From contig NZ_RCOG02000029.1 of the NCBI RefSeq assembly GCF_009663685.2, forward strand, positions 780-42,115: DNA of 41,336 bases, read 5' to 3'. Position 1 is the first letter of the stretch. Every line of letters starts with the position of its first letter. Both the position numbers and the translations under genes were made by a program. Of the stretch, positions 27,837 through 34,762 are shown piece after piece. The notes under the pieces are model-generated. The model made no database searches and was not told where the DNA came from. It was given only the letters and a program-made list of their open reading frames with translations. The stretch is from Cupriavidus sp. U2 (GTDB taxonomy: Bacteria > Pseudomonadota > Gammaproteobacteria > Burkholderiales > Burkholderiaceae).

Positions 27837-28043
27837 ATGCGTCATCCACCCGCCCGAATGACGGCGCGCCGCCGCGCCTATCGGCTTGCAGGCCCGCCCC
27901 CGTCCGTCAGGGAATTGCTCTCGCCGCCCCTGCTTCCGTCTCCACGGCAGGCCACGCGGCCGGTCACGTCGTTTTGCGCCACTGCCCATCGCAGTTCGGC
28001 CGCGCCAGCCAGCCGCCAGCGCAACGGGCATCCTGGCTGCTGA
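27837..28043 (+). CDS. Possible small hypothetical protein (weak)
   Basis: A 68-codon frame starting MRHPPARMTARRRAYRLAG, with AGGAG about 12 bases upstream. It is rich in Arg, Pro, Ala and Ser, without a recognisable domain or secretion signal. Such composition often appears by chance in GC-rich DNA. It is listed only because it has a plausible leader and lies alone in a gap. Confidence 0.2.
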   Translation: MRHPPARMTARRRAYRLAGPPPSVRELLSPPLLPSPRQATRPVTSFCATAHRSSAAPASRQRNGHPGC

Positions 28044-28195
28044 CAGGCGCCTGACCGATGCATTTGGCCTGGCAGATGACGTGAAACAGGCTTTCGGGCA
28101 CGCGCCCGTTGCTTTTTGGCGCGCCTGCACCTAAACAGGTTTACGTGCTCCGTCCCCCGGCGGGCACCTTTTTCCAGGAAGGGAGGGAGCAACCC

Positions 28196-28531
28196 ATGTA
28201 CGCCAGAGTGTTAGCCACCATCGCAGTGGCATTGCTCTCGACCGCGGCCGCGCCCGCACTGGCGGGCAACTACGCCTATTTCGACCGGCCGGAGGATGCA
28301 GACCTGAACAGTCACGCGGCAGTCAGCAACGATATCTATGTGCGGGCATTCGGCTGGGCCTGGGGCGACGTGCGCTTCAAGCCCGACCAGACGCCGGCAC
28401 ACTCCGCGCAACCGGCCGAACGGCAGGCGCGCGACTACATCACCGATCCCCACGACGTGTCGCCGGGGCGTCTGCAACATGACGACAGCGCGCCGCCTCG
28501 CGGGCGCCGTGGCAAGGTCAGCATGAGCTAG
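28196..28531 (+). CDS. Small secreted hypothetical protein
   Basis: A 111-residue protein with a clean Sec signal peptide (MYARVLATIAVALLSTAAAP, cleavage after ALA at residue 23) and a polar mature part beginning GNYAYFDRPEDADLNSH. The ribosome site GGGAGGGAG precedes ATG 28196. The mature part, rich in Asp, Arg and His, has no domain I recognise; a Burkholderiales-type small periplasmic protein is the best description. It converges on the VpsR-like gene across a strong hairpin. Confidence 0.7.
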   Translation: MYARVLATIAVALLSTAAAPALAGNYAYFDRPEDADLNSHAAVSNDIYVRAFGWAWGDVRFKPDQTPAHSAQPAERQARDYITDPHDVSPGRLQHDDSAPPRGRRGKVSMS

Positions 28532-28603
28532 GGCCGCTGGCCGGCCAGTTTGCGCGGGCCAAGCCGCGCCAGCCTTCCGCCGCTGTCCGGGCGAAAGGAC
28601 GAA

Positions 28604-28636
28604 GGGGATCCGGCGAGCGGACGTCGCCGGATCCCC
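28604..28636. terminator. Strong hairpin, likely terminator
   Basis: Perfect 13-bp arms GGGGATCCGGCGA and TCGCCGGATCCCC with a 7-base loop lie between two convergent genes. The U-tract is short (CCTT), so it may terminate inefficiently or act mainly as an mRNA-end barrier in both directions. Confidence 0.65.
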
Positions 28637-28693
28637 CTTGGCGCCATTACGTCCTGGCGCGTTTTCCTTTGCCGGTCATCCGCGACGTTCCCG

Positions 28694-30067
28694 CTAGTCT
28701 CCCGAAGCGCTTGGCTGCAAGTCCACGCGGATATTGTGCTTGTGCATCAGCCGGTAAAGCGTCACGCGCGACACGTTCAGTTCGCGCGCCGCCGGCACCA
28801 CGTGGAAGCCATGGCTGGCCATCACCGTGCGGATGGCTTCGCGCTCGGCTTCTTCGCGAATGGCGTCGAGCGTCTTGCGCGGGACTTCCACCCCGCCATG
28901 CAGCTGCAGGTCCTCGGCCGTGATCTTGCGGTTGTCGGTCATCACGATCGCACGCCGCACGCGGTTGATCAGTTCGCGCACATTGCCGGGCCAGCTGTAT
29001 TGCATCATGGCCTGCGTCGCACACGTGGAGAACCCGCGGATGCGGCGATGCGCCTCGTGCCCATGTTCGGCCAGCACGGCGTTGGCCAGCAGCAGGATGT
29101 CTTCGCCGCGCTCGCGCAGCGGCGGGATGGTGAGCGTCAGCACGCAGAGCCGGTGGAACAGGTCGGAGCGGAAGCGGCCATCGCCCTGCGCCGCCACCAG
29201 GTCCACGTGCGTGGCCGAGATGATGCGCAGGTCCAGCGGAATCGACTGGTGGCCGCCCAGGCGCGTGATGGTGCCCTGCTGCAGGAACCGCAGCAGCGCC
29301 ACCTGGCTTTCCAGCGGCAGGTCGCCAATTTCATCCAGAAACAGCGTGCCGCCCTGCGCCTGCTCGATCCAGCCGATCTTGCGCTGGTTGGCGCCGGTGA
29401 AAGCGCCCTTCTCGTAGCCGAACAGTTCGGACTGCACCAGGTGCGACGGAATGGCGCCGCAGTTGATGGCCACGAACGGCCCCTTGCGACGGCTCGACGC
29501 TTCGTGGATGGCCTGAGCGGCCAGTTCCTTGCCGGTGCCCGATTCGCCGGAGATAAACACCGGGGCATCGTTGTGCGCCACCTTGGCCAGCGACCGGAAC
29601 ATGGCACGCATCGGCTGGCATTCGCCGATCATGGGTCCGCGCGTGTTCTGCTCGGGCATGCGCGCGCCGTGCAGGCTGGCCATGCCGTGGGCGTGCTTGA
29701 GCGTGTAGAGCAGTTCGTCGAACGAAAACGGCGTGCGCACGTAATCCACGCAATAGTCGCGGATCAGCCGACGTACGCGTTCGTCCTCGAGCATGGCCGT
29801 CGAAGTTATGGCCACCCACATGACATGCAGATGCTGCAGTCCCTGCTCGAGCTGGGTCAGCTCGGCGTCGGTGTACGGCGCCTGCAGGTCGATGATGCCG
29901 GCCATCGGCGCGCTGCCGCGCACCGTGCGCTCCAGGTCTCGCACCTGTTGCACACGCCGGATTTCCCAGCCCGATCCGAACTGGGATGCACTGAAACCAA
30001 AATCCTCATAGCGCGACACGAGCACGATCTGTGCGGTGCGTGCGGGCGCCTTGCACAGTCGGTCCAT
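28694..30067 (-). CDS. VpsR-like sigma-54-type transcriptional activator
   Basis: A 457-residue regulator with a degenerate receiver-like N-terminus (about 12-135, GIIDLQAPYTDAEL at the phospho-acceptor site, as in VpsR), an AAA+ core with Walker A GESGTGKE (174-181), GAFTGA loop (221-226), Walker B TLFLDEIGD (241-249), and Fis-type HTH (about 425-446, AARELNVSRVTLYRLMHKH). The intact GAFTGA means it can engage sigma-54, unlike Vibrio VpsR. VpsR-type proteins regulate exopolysaccharide and often respond to cyclic di-GMP; targets here are unknown. ATG 30067 follows a GGGAGA site. Confidence 0.9.
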   Translation of the reverse strand: MDRLCKAPARTAQIVLVSRYEDFGFSASQFGSGWEIRRVQQVRDLERTVRGSAPMAGIIDLQAPYTDAELTQLEQGLQHLHVMWVAITSTAMLEDERVRRLIRDYCVDYVRTPFSFDELLYTLKHAHGMASLHGARMPEQNTRGPMIGECQPMRAMFRSLAKVAHNDAPVFISGESGTGKELAAQAIHEASSRRKGPFVAINCGAIPSHLVQSELFGYEKGAFTGANQRKIGWIEQAQGGTLFLDEIGDLPLESQVALLRFLQQGTITRLGGHQSIPLDLRIISATHVDLVAAQGDGRFRSDLFHRLCVLTLTIPPLRERGEDILLLANAVLAEHGHEAHRRIRGFSTCATQAMMQYSWPGNVRELINRVRRAIVMTDNRKITAEDLQLHGGVEVPRKTLDAIREEAEREAIRTVMASHGFHVVPAARELNVSRVTLYRLMHKHNIRVDLQPSASGD

Positions 30068-30195
30068 GACGTTCTCCCTGACGTTGGGCTTCTTGTTGGT
30101 CGCAACGGAACCGGCGGCACGCGCGGCCGAGGGCCATTCGGCCCGGCCCGGTTCCGCCGGCTGCGCGGGCTGGCCCGCGCGCAACGTCTGGGGGA

Positions 30196-30669
30196 TCACG
30201 GCGTGGACAAACTGCGTGATGGGTCTTCGAGCACGCTGGCACGATCGCCGGCCGCGCACAGTTCGTCGCGGATACGTCGGCGCACCATGTCTTTTTCGCG
30301 CATGAGCTCGATGCTGGGCGACTCCGGTTTCTGGCCCGAATACTGGTAGTACAGCGCCTTGTACGTCAGCTGGCTCAGGATCCATTCCTGCAGCAGCAGG
30401 CGCTGGCGGCACAGTTCGTTGGCCAGCAGGCGATGGCGCTGCAACAGCCCCTCGACTGCGGCGCGCGTGCGCGGCGAGAGTTCGTGGTCTTCGGCAAGAA
30501 CGGCGGCAACGTCGGTGATGGCGTAGTCCTCGTGCCCTGCATCGCTCCCTTCATGCAGCGCGAAGTCTGCGGAGGCTTCTCCCAAGGCTTTCCATTGGCC
30601 CTGCGCCGGCTGACTGCCGGGCTGGCTGATGGGCCCGATGGCGGGACGCCGGATTTCTCCTGCGGTCAT
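30196..30669 (-). CDS. Hypothetical helical protein upstream of the VpsR-like gene
   Basis: A 157-residue soluble protein. After a polar N-terminus (about 50 residues) it appears almost all helical, with heptad-like leucines (VEGLLQRHRLLANELCRQRLLLQEWILSQLTYKALYY) and a charged helix MREKDMVRRRIRDEL. No signal peptide or known domain is seen. ATG 30669 has GGGGAA upstream; ATG 30693 is an alternative. It lies 128 bp before the VpsR-like gene on the same strand, so the two may be cotranscribed and related in function. Confidence 0.7.
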   Translation of the reverse strand: MTAGEIRRPAIGPISQPGSQPAQGQWKALGEASADFALHEGSDAGHEDYAITDVAAVLAEDHELSPRTRAAVEGLLQRHRLLANELCRQRLLLQEWILSQLTYKALYYQYSGQKPESPSIELMREKDMVRRRIRDELCAAGDRASVLEDPSRSLSTP

Positions 30670-31001
30670 GATCTGTTCCCCGTTGAACAACATCCCCCGG
30701 CACTACACGTTCGCGTTTACCACTTTCTGTTCTGGATTTGAGCTGTCTTTGTCCGGTGCGCATGGATGTTCGCGCACTCTTTCTTTCGTGGTGGCGAAGC
30801 CGTCCTGCGAGGACGGTCTCATGATCGGCTGGCCCCGTTCTGGTGCTACCGGCGGGCCTCGCCAATTTGCTGTCGCGTGCGGTCGATGCACGTCGACGGC
30901 GCCCGGATCCCGGAGTCAACAAAGGGCGCTCTTGCGCGCCCTCAAATTTTTGCCACGCCTCTAGTTCAGTGCATTTCCCCCCTTTTGTCCAGCCCGGAAT
31001 G

Positions 31002-31042
31002 TTGGCTGTCAGCCAAGTCTCATACTTTTGTATGAGACTTGG
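31002..31042. promoter_or_regulatory. Two overlapping perfect palindromes
   Basis: TTGGCTG-T-CAGCCAA (31002-31016, 7-bp arms) overlaps a second inverted repeat with 13-bp perfect arms, CCAAGTCTCATAC (31013-31025) and GTATGAGACTTGG (31030-31042), around TTTT. The larger one could be an operator or RNA hairpin; no T-run follows, so a terminator is unlikely. It lies 333 bp upstream of the hypothetical gene. Confidence 0.6.
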
Positions 31043-31091
31043 AAGCGGCTTTCGACTGCGCCTTGCTAGGTTAATGAGCACTTACATTCGT

Positions 31092-31108
31092 CGCAGAAAC
31101 GGGTACGC
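31092..31108 (+). repeat. Iteron, origin-side outlier A
   Basis: CGCAGAAACGGGTACGC, perfect consensus, 2.3 kb to the left of the main array, in the same orientation as most copies of the array. Confidence 0.85.
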
Positions 31109-31136
31109 CGTCGCGCTGCCGCACATCCGTTTGATA

Positions 31137-31153
31137 CGCAGAAACAGGTACGC
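31137..31153 (+). repeat. Iteron, origin-side outlier B
   Basis: CGCAGAAACAGGTACGC, one mismatch to the consensus (C-A-G for C-G-G), 45 bp after outlier A and in the same orientation. The same variant recurs inside the main array. Confidence 0.8.
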
Positions 31154-31225
31154 GTACATTCAGCGGCAGCGCCGGATGTCATCGTTTTCATTTTGAATGT
31201 GTCAAACCGCACCCGCCAATGCAAA

Positions 31226-31249
31226 GGGGATGGCGTTTCGGCCATCCCC
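31226..31249 (-). terminator. Terminator of the NCS2 permease gene
   Basis: Perfect 9-bp arms GGGGATGGC and GCCATCCCC with a 6-base loop; leftward it is followed by only three T residues. It lies 36 bp beyond the permease stop codon. Confidence 0.75.
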
Positions 31250-31285
31250 ACTTGTTTCATGAAACCTTCGCGTGCTGCGCGCCGC

Positions 31286-32644
31286 TCAATGCCCAGGCAA
31301 GTAGTAGAACTTGAACAGGAACACCGCGGCGATGATCCATGCCATCACGGGCACGTCCCTGGCGCGGCCCGTCAGCAGCTTCAGCGCGGCATATGAGATG
31401 AAGCCGAAAGCCACGCCGTTGGCCACCGAGTAGGTGAACGGCATGGCCAGCGCGGTCAGCACGGCGGGCACCACTTCGGTGACATCGCTCCAGTCGATGT
31501 CGACGAGTTCGCGCAACATCAGGCACGACACGTACAGCAACGCCGGCGCGGTGGCATAGGCCGGGACCGTGCCGGCCAGCGGCGCGATGAACAGGCACGC
31601 CAGGAACAGCACGGCCACAGTGACGGCGGTCAGGCCCGTGCGGCCGCCCGCCTGCACGCCCGACGCACTTTCGATATAGGCAGTGGTGGAGGACGTACCG
31701 AGCAGCGAACCCGCCATGATCGCGGTGCTGTCGGCCATAAGGGCCTTGTTCAGGCGGTCCATCTTGCCGGCCTTGAGCAGCCCCGCACGGTTGGCCACCC
31801 CCATCAGCGTGCCCGTGGCGTCAAACAGCTCCACCAGGAAGAACACCAGCACCACGTTGACGATGCCGATCGACAGCGCGCCGGAGATATCGAGCTTGAA
31901 GAGCGTGGGCGAGATCGACGGCGGCGCCGACACCACGCCGTGGAACCGGTTGCCCGCGAAAACGAAGCTGAGCACCGTGGTCAGCAGAATGCCAATCAGG
32001 ATGGCGCCCTTCACCTTGAGCCGGTCCAGCGCCACGATCGCCAGGAAGCCAATGATGGCCAGCACGGCCTGCGGTTGGTGCAGGTCGCCGATGGTGACCA
32101 GCGTTGCGGGATTGCCGGTGATGATGCCCGCACTGTGCAACGCGATGATGGCAAGGAACAGACCGATACCGGCGGTGATGGCGCCGCGAATCGCGACGGG
32201 AATGCCCTTGACGATGGCTTCGCGTACGCGGAACAGCGTCACCACGAGGAACAGGCAGCCCGAGATGAACACGGCCCCGAGCGCAGCCTGCCACGGCAGG
32301 CCCATGCCTTTGACCACGGTATAGGCAAAGTAGGCGTTCAGCCCCATGCCAGGCGCCATGGCAATCGGGTAATTGGCATAGAAACCCATGATCAGCGTGC
32401 CGATAGCGGCAGCCAGGCACGTGGCCACGAAAACGGCATCCTTGGGCACGCCGGCATCGCCCAGGATGCTCGGGTTCACGAAGATGATGTAGGCCATCGT
32501 CAGGAACGTTGTGACGCCGGCCAGCACTTCGGTGCGCACGTCGGTGTTGTGTTCGCGCAGGCGGAAGAGGCGCTCCACAAGGCTCGATGAGGGGGATGCG
32601 GCGGATGGTTGGCTTGGCTGGCGGGCCTGTTCAGGGGTGGACAT
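31286..32644 (-). CDS. NCS2-family purine permease (AzgA/GhxP type)
   Basis: A 452-residue nucleobase transporter with 12-14 membrane segments. Typical AzgA-subfamily marks: EVLAGVTTFLTMAYIIFVNPSILGDAG near residue 40, PGMGLNAYFAYTVV, FVELFDATGTLMGV-like FFLVELFDATGTL, and the substrate-region GTSSTTAYIESASGVQAGGRTG. This subgroup takes up adenine, guanine or hypoxanthine with protons; which one is not decidable. ATG 32644 follows a GGAGA site; the longer frame to 32737 lacks similarity. Confidence 0.93.
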   Translation of the reverse strand: MSTPEQARQPSQPSAASPSSSLVERLFRLREHNTDVRTEVLAGVTTFLTMAYIIFVNPSILGDAGVPKDAVFVATCLAAAIGTLIMGFYANYPIAMAPGMGLNAYFAYTVVKGMGLPWQAALGAVFISGCLFLVVTLFRVREAIVKGIPVAIRGAITAGIGLFLAIIALHSAGIITGNPATLVTIGDLHQPQAVLAIIGFLAIVALDRLKVKGAILIGILLTTVLSFVFAGNRFHGVVSAPPSISPTLFKLDISGALSIGIVNVVLVFFLVELFDATGTLMGVANRAGLLKAGKMDRLNKALMADSTAIMAGSLLGTSSTTAYIESASGVQAGGRTGLTAVTVAVLFLACLFIAPLAGTVPAYATAPALLYVSCLMLRELVDIDWSDVTEVVPAVLTALAMPFTYSVANGVAFGFISYAALKLLTGRARDVPVMAWIIAAVFLFKFYYLPGH

Positions 32645-32903
32645 GGTGTCTCCGGGGTGCTCGGGCGGCGCGTGCGACACGCGTTGCCGGGTGCCGTGTT
32701 GACTCGACAATACGGAAAAGGCCGGATCATCCCACAAGCCGCCAGGTGCTTCCAGCCCCGGCCGGGGAATCCCTGCCTTGACGAGACCGGCAATCCCCCG
32801 TATAAATCTCCGCCAGATTCAAGCGACGAGGCAACAGTTCATTCGTTAGCCAACGTCTTGGTACTTCGGTTGTCCATGGTGTCCTTTCCTTGAGTTGGCA
32901 ATA

Positions 32904-32943
32904 CGGTGGTGTGCGCACCATCGGTTTCTTTTTTATTTTTTTT
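32904..32943 (+). promoter_or_regulatory. Terminator-like hairpin in the csp leader
   Basis: CGGTGGTG and CACCATCG (8 pairs with one G-U, loop TGCG) at 32904-32923 are followed by an almost unbroken T-run to 32943 that ends just before GGAAAG, the ribosome site of the cold-shock gene. There is no rightward gene upstream for it to terminate. A conditional attenuator or temperature-sensitive leader is plausible; the promoter position is not known. Confidence 0.6.
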
Positions 32944-32956
32944 GGAAAGCAATACC

Positions 32957-33160
32957 ATGCAAACCGGTATCGTAAAGTGGTTCAACGACGCCAAGGGCTT
33001 CGGTTTCATCAAGCCGGACGCTGGCGGTGACGATCTGTTCGCGCACTTCTCGGAAGTTCGCGCCGAGGGCTTCAAGTCGCTGCAAGAAAACCAACGCGTG
33101 TCGTTCGAAGTCAAGAACGGCCCGAAGGGCCTGCAAGCGGCTAACATCACCCCGATGTAA
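32957..33160 (+). CDS. Cold-shock protein (CspA family), first copy
   Basis: A 67-residue single cold-shock domain. RNP1-like KGFGFI (about 13-18) and RNP2-like LFAHFSE are both intact, and GPKGLQAANITPM ends the OB fold. Such proteins bind single-stranded nucleic acid as RNA chaperones. GGAAAG lies 8 bases upstream of ATG 32957. It is immediately beside the iteron array and mirrors a second csp gene on the other side of repA. Confidence 0.95.
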   Translation: MQTGIVKWFNDAKGFGFIKPDAGGDDLFAHFSEVRAEGFKSLQENQRVSFEVKNGPKGLQAANITPM

Positions 33161-33201
33161 GTCCAGGCTGCACGCACGCTTCGGCGTGCGTCGCGTCCAA
33201 G

Positions 33202-33227
33202 AAACCCGCCATTGGCGGGTTTTTTTT
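33202..33227 (+). terminator. Rho-independent terminator of csp
   Basis: Perfect 9-bp arms AAACCCGCC and GGCGGGTTT with loop ATT, then a run of T residues to 33227. It lies 41 bp beyond the csp stop codon. Confidence 0.92.
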
Positions 33228-33383
33228 CGTCCGTCCCCGGCGGACAGCTCCGGCCGCTGTTGCCGATACGGCGTATCCGCGACAAGCGGCCGCGGTCGCG
33301 GTCGTCTCCTCGCGTAGAACACCGGCTTCACGGTCCGCCTCCGCACATCAACCTATCCGTGCACGCTCCCGTCGGCTGCGGCT

Positions 33384-33807
33384 CGCAGAAACGGGTACGC
33401 GTTCCCGAGGGCCCCTCAGACCCGCCGCAGATACGGGTACGCCCGTCGTAGGCGTCGCGCAGAAATGGGTACGGACCGGCACCGCCACGCCTTCCTTGTG
33501 ACCGGATTACAACATTTTGTGCAACGCAGAAACAGGTACGCTTTTTCGCTTCGCATGGCTTTTGCAGCACCTGGCATGGGCACTTATCCCGCCTAATGTT
33601 TAGGCAAGGCAGTTTTCCCCGCAGAATCTGGTTCGCATGATCGGGCGCCCACGTATACGTGGTTGGGACGCGGGCGCGGCGCAGAAATGGGTACGGTTTA
33701 CGGCCACCGGAGGCCGCAGAAATGGGTACGCAAGGGATTTGAAGGCACTGCCGATTGTCCGTCCACGTTCGCTCGATGGCCTCCAGTCACGCAGAAACAG
33801 GTACGCA
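33384..33807 (+). repeat. Iteron group 1: eight loosely spaced copies
   Basis: Copies start at 33384, 33426, 33458, 33525, 33620, 33680, 33715 and 33791, all on the plus strand. Most match CGCAGAAAYGGGTACGC with 0-2 changes; 33620 (CGCAGAATCTGGTTCGC) is the most diverged. Spacings of 32-95 bp follow no single phase. Confidence 0.88.
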
Positions 33808-33922
33808 GGCTGCCTCAGCATGCTTGATTAGGAGGTGTGCAAAGTGTGGGCTGGCTTTGCGTATACGCGTTGATACAGCGTTGGCGTATACGCTCGGTCA
33901 CCGTATCACCACGCGGGCAGCC

Positions 33923-34259
33923 CGCAGAATTGGGTACGGCCGGCAAGAAACGGACTGCTTTGCAGAACGCAGAAACGGGTACGCTTTGGCGGAAGGGGCG
34001 CCTGGAAGTCAACGTCCGCAGATTTGGGTACGTCGCAGAAACAGGTTCGACAAGGCATCATGGCGGCTTCCAACCCTGTATACGCAGAATCGGGTTCGTT
34101 TTCTTGCCGTCCAGACGCAGAAACGGGTACGCAAGGCACCCCGAACCTGGCGCGAGGCCGCCAAGGCGTACCTGATTCTGCGGGGATAAGGCCTTCAATC
34201 GCCCCGGACAAGCCGCGGTGACTGCCGGTTCGGCGCATGCTGCGCAGAAACGGGTACGC
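33923..34259 (+). repeat. Iteron group 2: eight copies, one inverted
   Basis: Copies start at 33923, 33968, 34017, 34034, 34083, 34116, 34166 (inverted) and 34243. 34017 and 34034 abut head-to-tail with no spacer. 33968, 34116 and 34243 are perfect; the others carry changes in the central AAACGGG block while the outer CGCAG is kept. Confidence 0.88.
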
Positions 34260-34275
34260 TTTGTGCTCGGCTTTC

Positions 34276-34284
34276 TGTGGAAAA
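34276..34284 (-). promoter_or_regulatory. DnaA box
   Basis: The minus strand reads TTTTCCACA, a full match to the DnaA-box consensus TTWTNCACA. It lies between iteron group 2 and the phased iterons, suggesting joint use of host DnaA and RepA at this origin. Confidence 0.6.
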
Positions 34285-34309
34285 GCCTGTGGGATCAGTG
34301 ACTTATCCC

Positions 34310-34415
34310 CGCAGATTTCGGTTCGCCGATTTCGCTGAAACGGGTTCGCCTGGTCGCAGATTCGGGTTCGGGGCTACGCAGAAACGAGTACGTATGCCCG
34401 CAGAATCGGGTACGG
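34310..34415 (+). repeat. Iteron group 3: five phased tandem copies
   Basis: Copies start at 34310, 34333, 34355, 34377 and 34399, spaced 23, 22, 22 and 22 bp, so initiator molecules would sit on the same DNA face. All vary in the centre (GATTTCGGTTCGC, GAAACGGGTTCGC, GATTCGGGTTCGG and so on). This regular block next to the less GC-rich stretch is the best candidate for the functional core. Confidence 0.9.
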
Positions 34416-34687
34416 AAGGGGTCGAAAAACGCTTTGCAATCAATGGCCTTGGCGCTCCGTATACGGTTTACGAGTAGTTAACCCGTATCGGTATCGTTTA
34501 CTTGTAGTGGATGAGCAGCCAACCGTGGACAACCCTAGCGGGTTGCCCACCGTGCGGCCGCCATCTCACCAATCGCCAGATAACAGGCCAGTCAACACAA
34601 CCAGCTGCAGGACGGGCCACTAGTTGGCCAAGCGACGTACCGCCCGACGCGCAGGGAACGGCAAACGGCATCCTCGCCAGATAAACA

Positions 34688-34723
34688 CGTATACGTACCC
34701 GTTTCTGCGTGACAACGTATACG
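34688..34723. promoter_or_regulatory. repA operator: inverted iteron between two CGTATACG palindromes
   Basis: An inverted near-perfect iteron (34693-34709) overlaps one CGTATACG (34688-34695) and is followed by another (34716-34723), all within 75 bp of the repA start. An inverted iteron at the initiator promoter is the usual layout for autorepression by RepA dimers. Confidence 0.65.
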
Positions 34724-34762
34724 TGATCGCGTAAAAAGGCGGGTAATCCGAAGCCCATCAAT

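Larger units (their letters stand above)
27278..28195 (+). other. Gene-poor gap with one iteron
   Basis: These ~920 bases contain no convincing long gene. They hold a perfect iteron (27349-27365), an inverted repeat with 7-bp arms (ACAAGCG near 27736, CGCTTGT near 27760), and a less GC-rich stretch around 27770-27835 that could carry a promoter. One weak short frame (27837-28043) is listed separately. The ribosome site of the next gene (GGGAGGGAG, ~28181-28189) closes the gap. Confidence 0.5.
30694..31285. other. Intergenic region with palindromes and two iterons
   Basis: About 590 bp between the hypothetical gene and the NCS2 permease, with no gene I can support. It contains two overlapping palindromes (31002-31042), two plus-strand iterons (31092, 31137), and the permease terminator (31226-31249). 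The promoter for the hypothetical/VpsR-like pair must lie in the left part. Confidence 0.6.
33380..34762. other. Replication origin region of the replicon (RepA-iteron type)
   Basis: This ~1.4 kb non-coding block before repA holds about 22 iteron copies, five CGTATACG palindromes (33652, 33860, 33885, 34458, 34688; a sixth at 34716), a consensus DnaA box, three TTWTCCCCGCAGA elements, and a less GC-rich stretch (34420-34515) that could be the unwinding site. Iterons beside their initiator gene are the hallmark of plasmid-type origins; the exact melting site is not identified. Confidence 0.88.

Noticed and set aside
33815..34238. Open frames inside the iteron region (for example 33906-34238 leftward and 33837-34175 rightward)
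   Set aside because: Their residues simply translate the repeated iterons (RRNGYA, RTRFC and the like). No start signals.
33384..34415. CRISPR array
   Set aside because: Repeats are 17 bp, degenerate, irregularly spaced (17-132 bp) and sit before a replication initiator with no cas genes. They are iterons.
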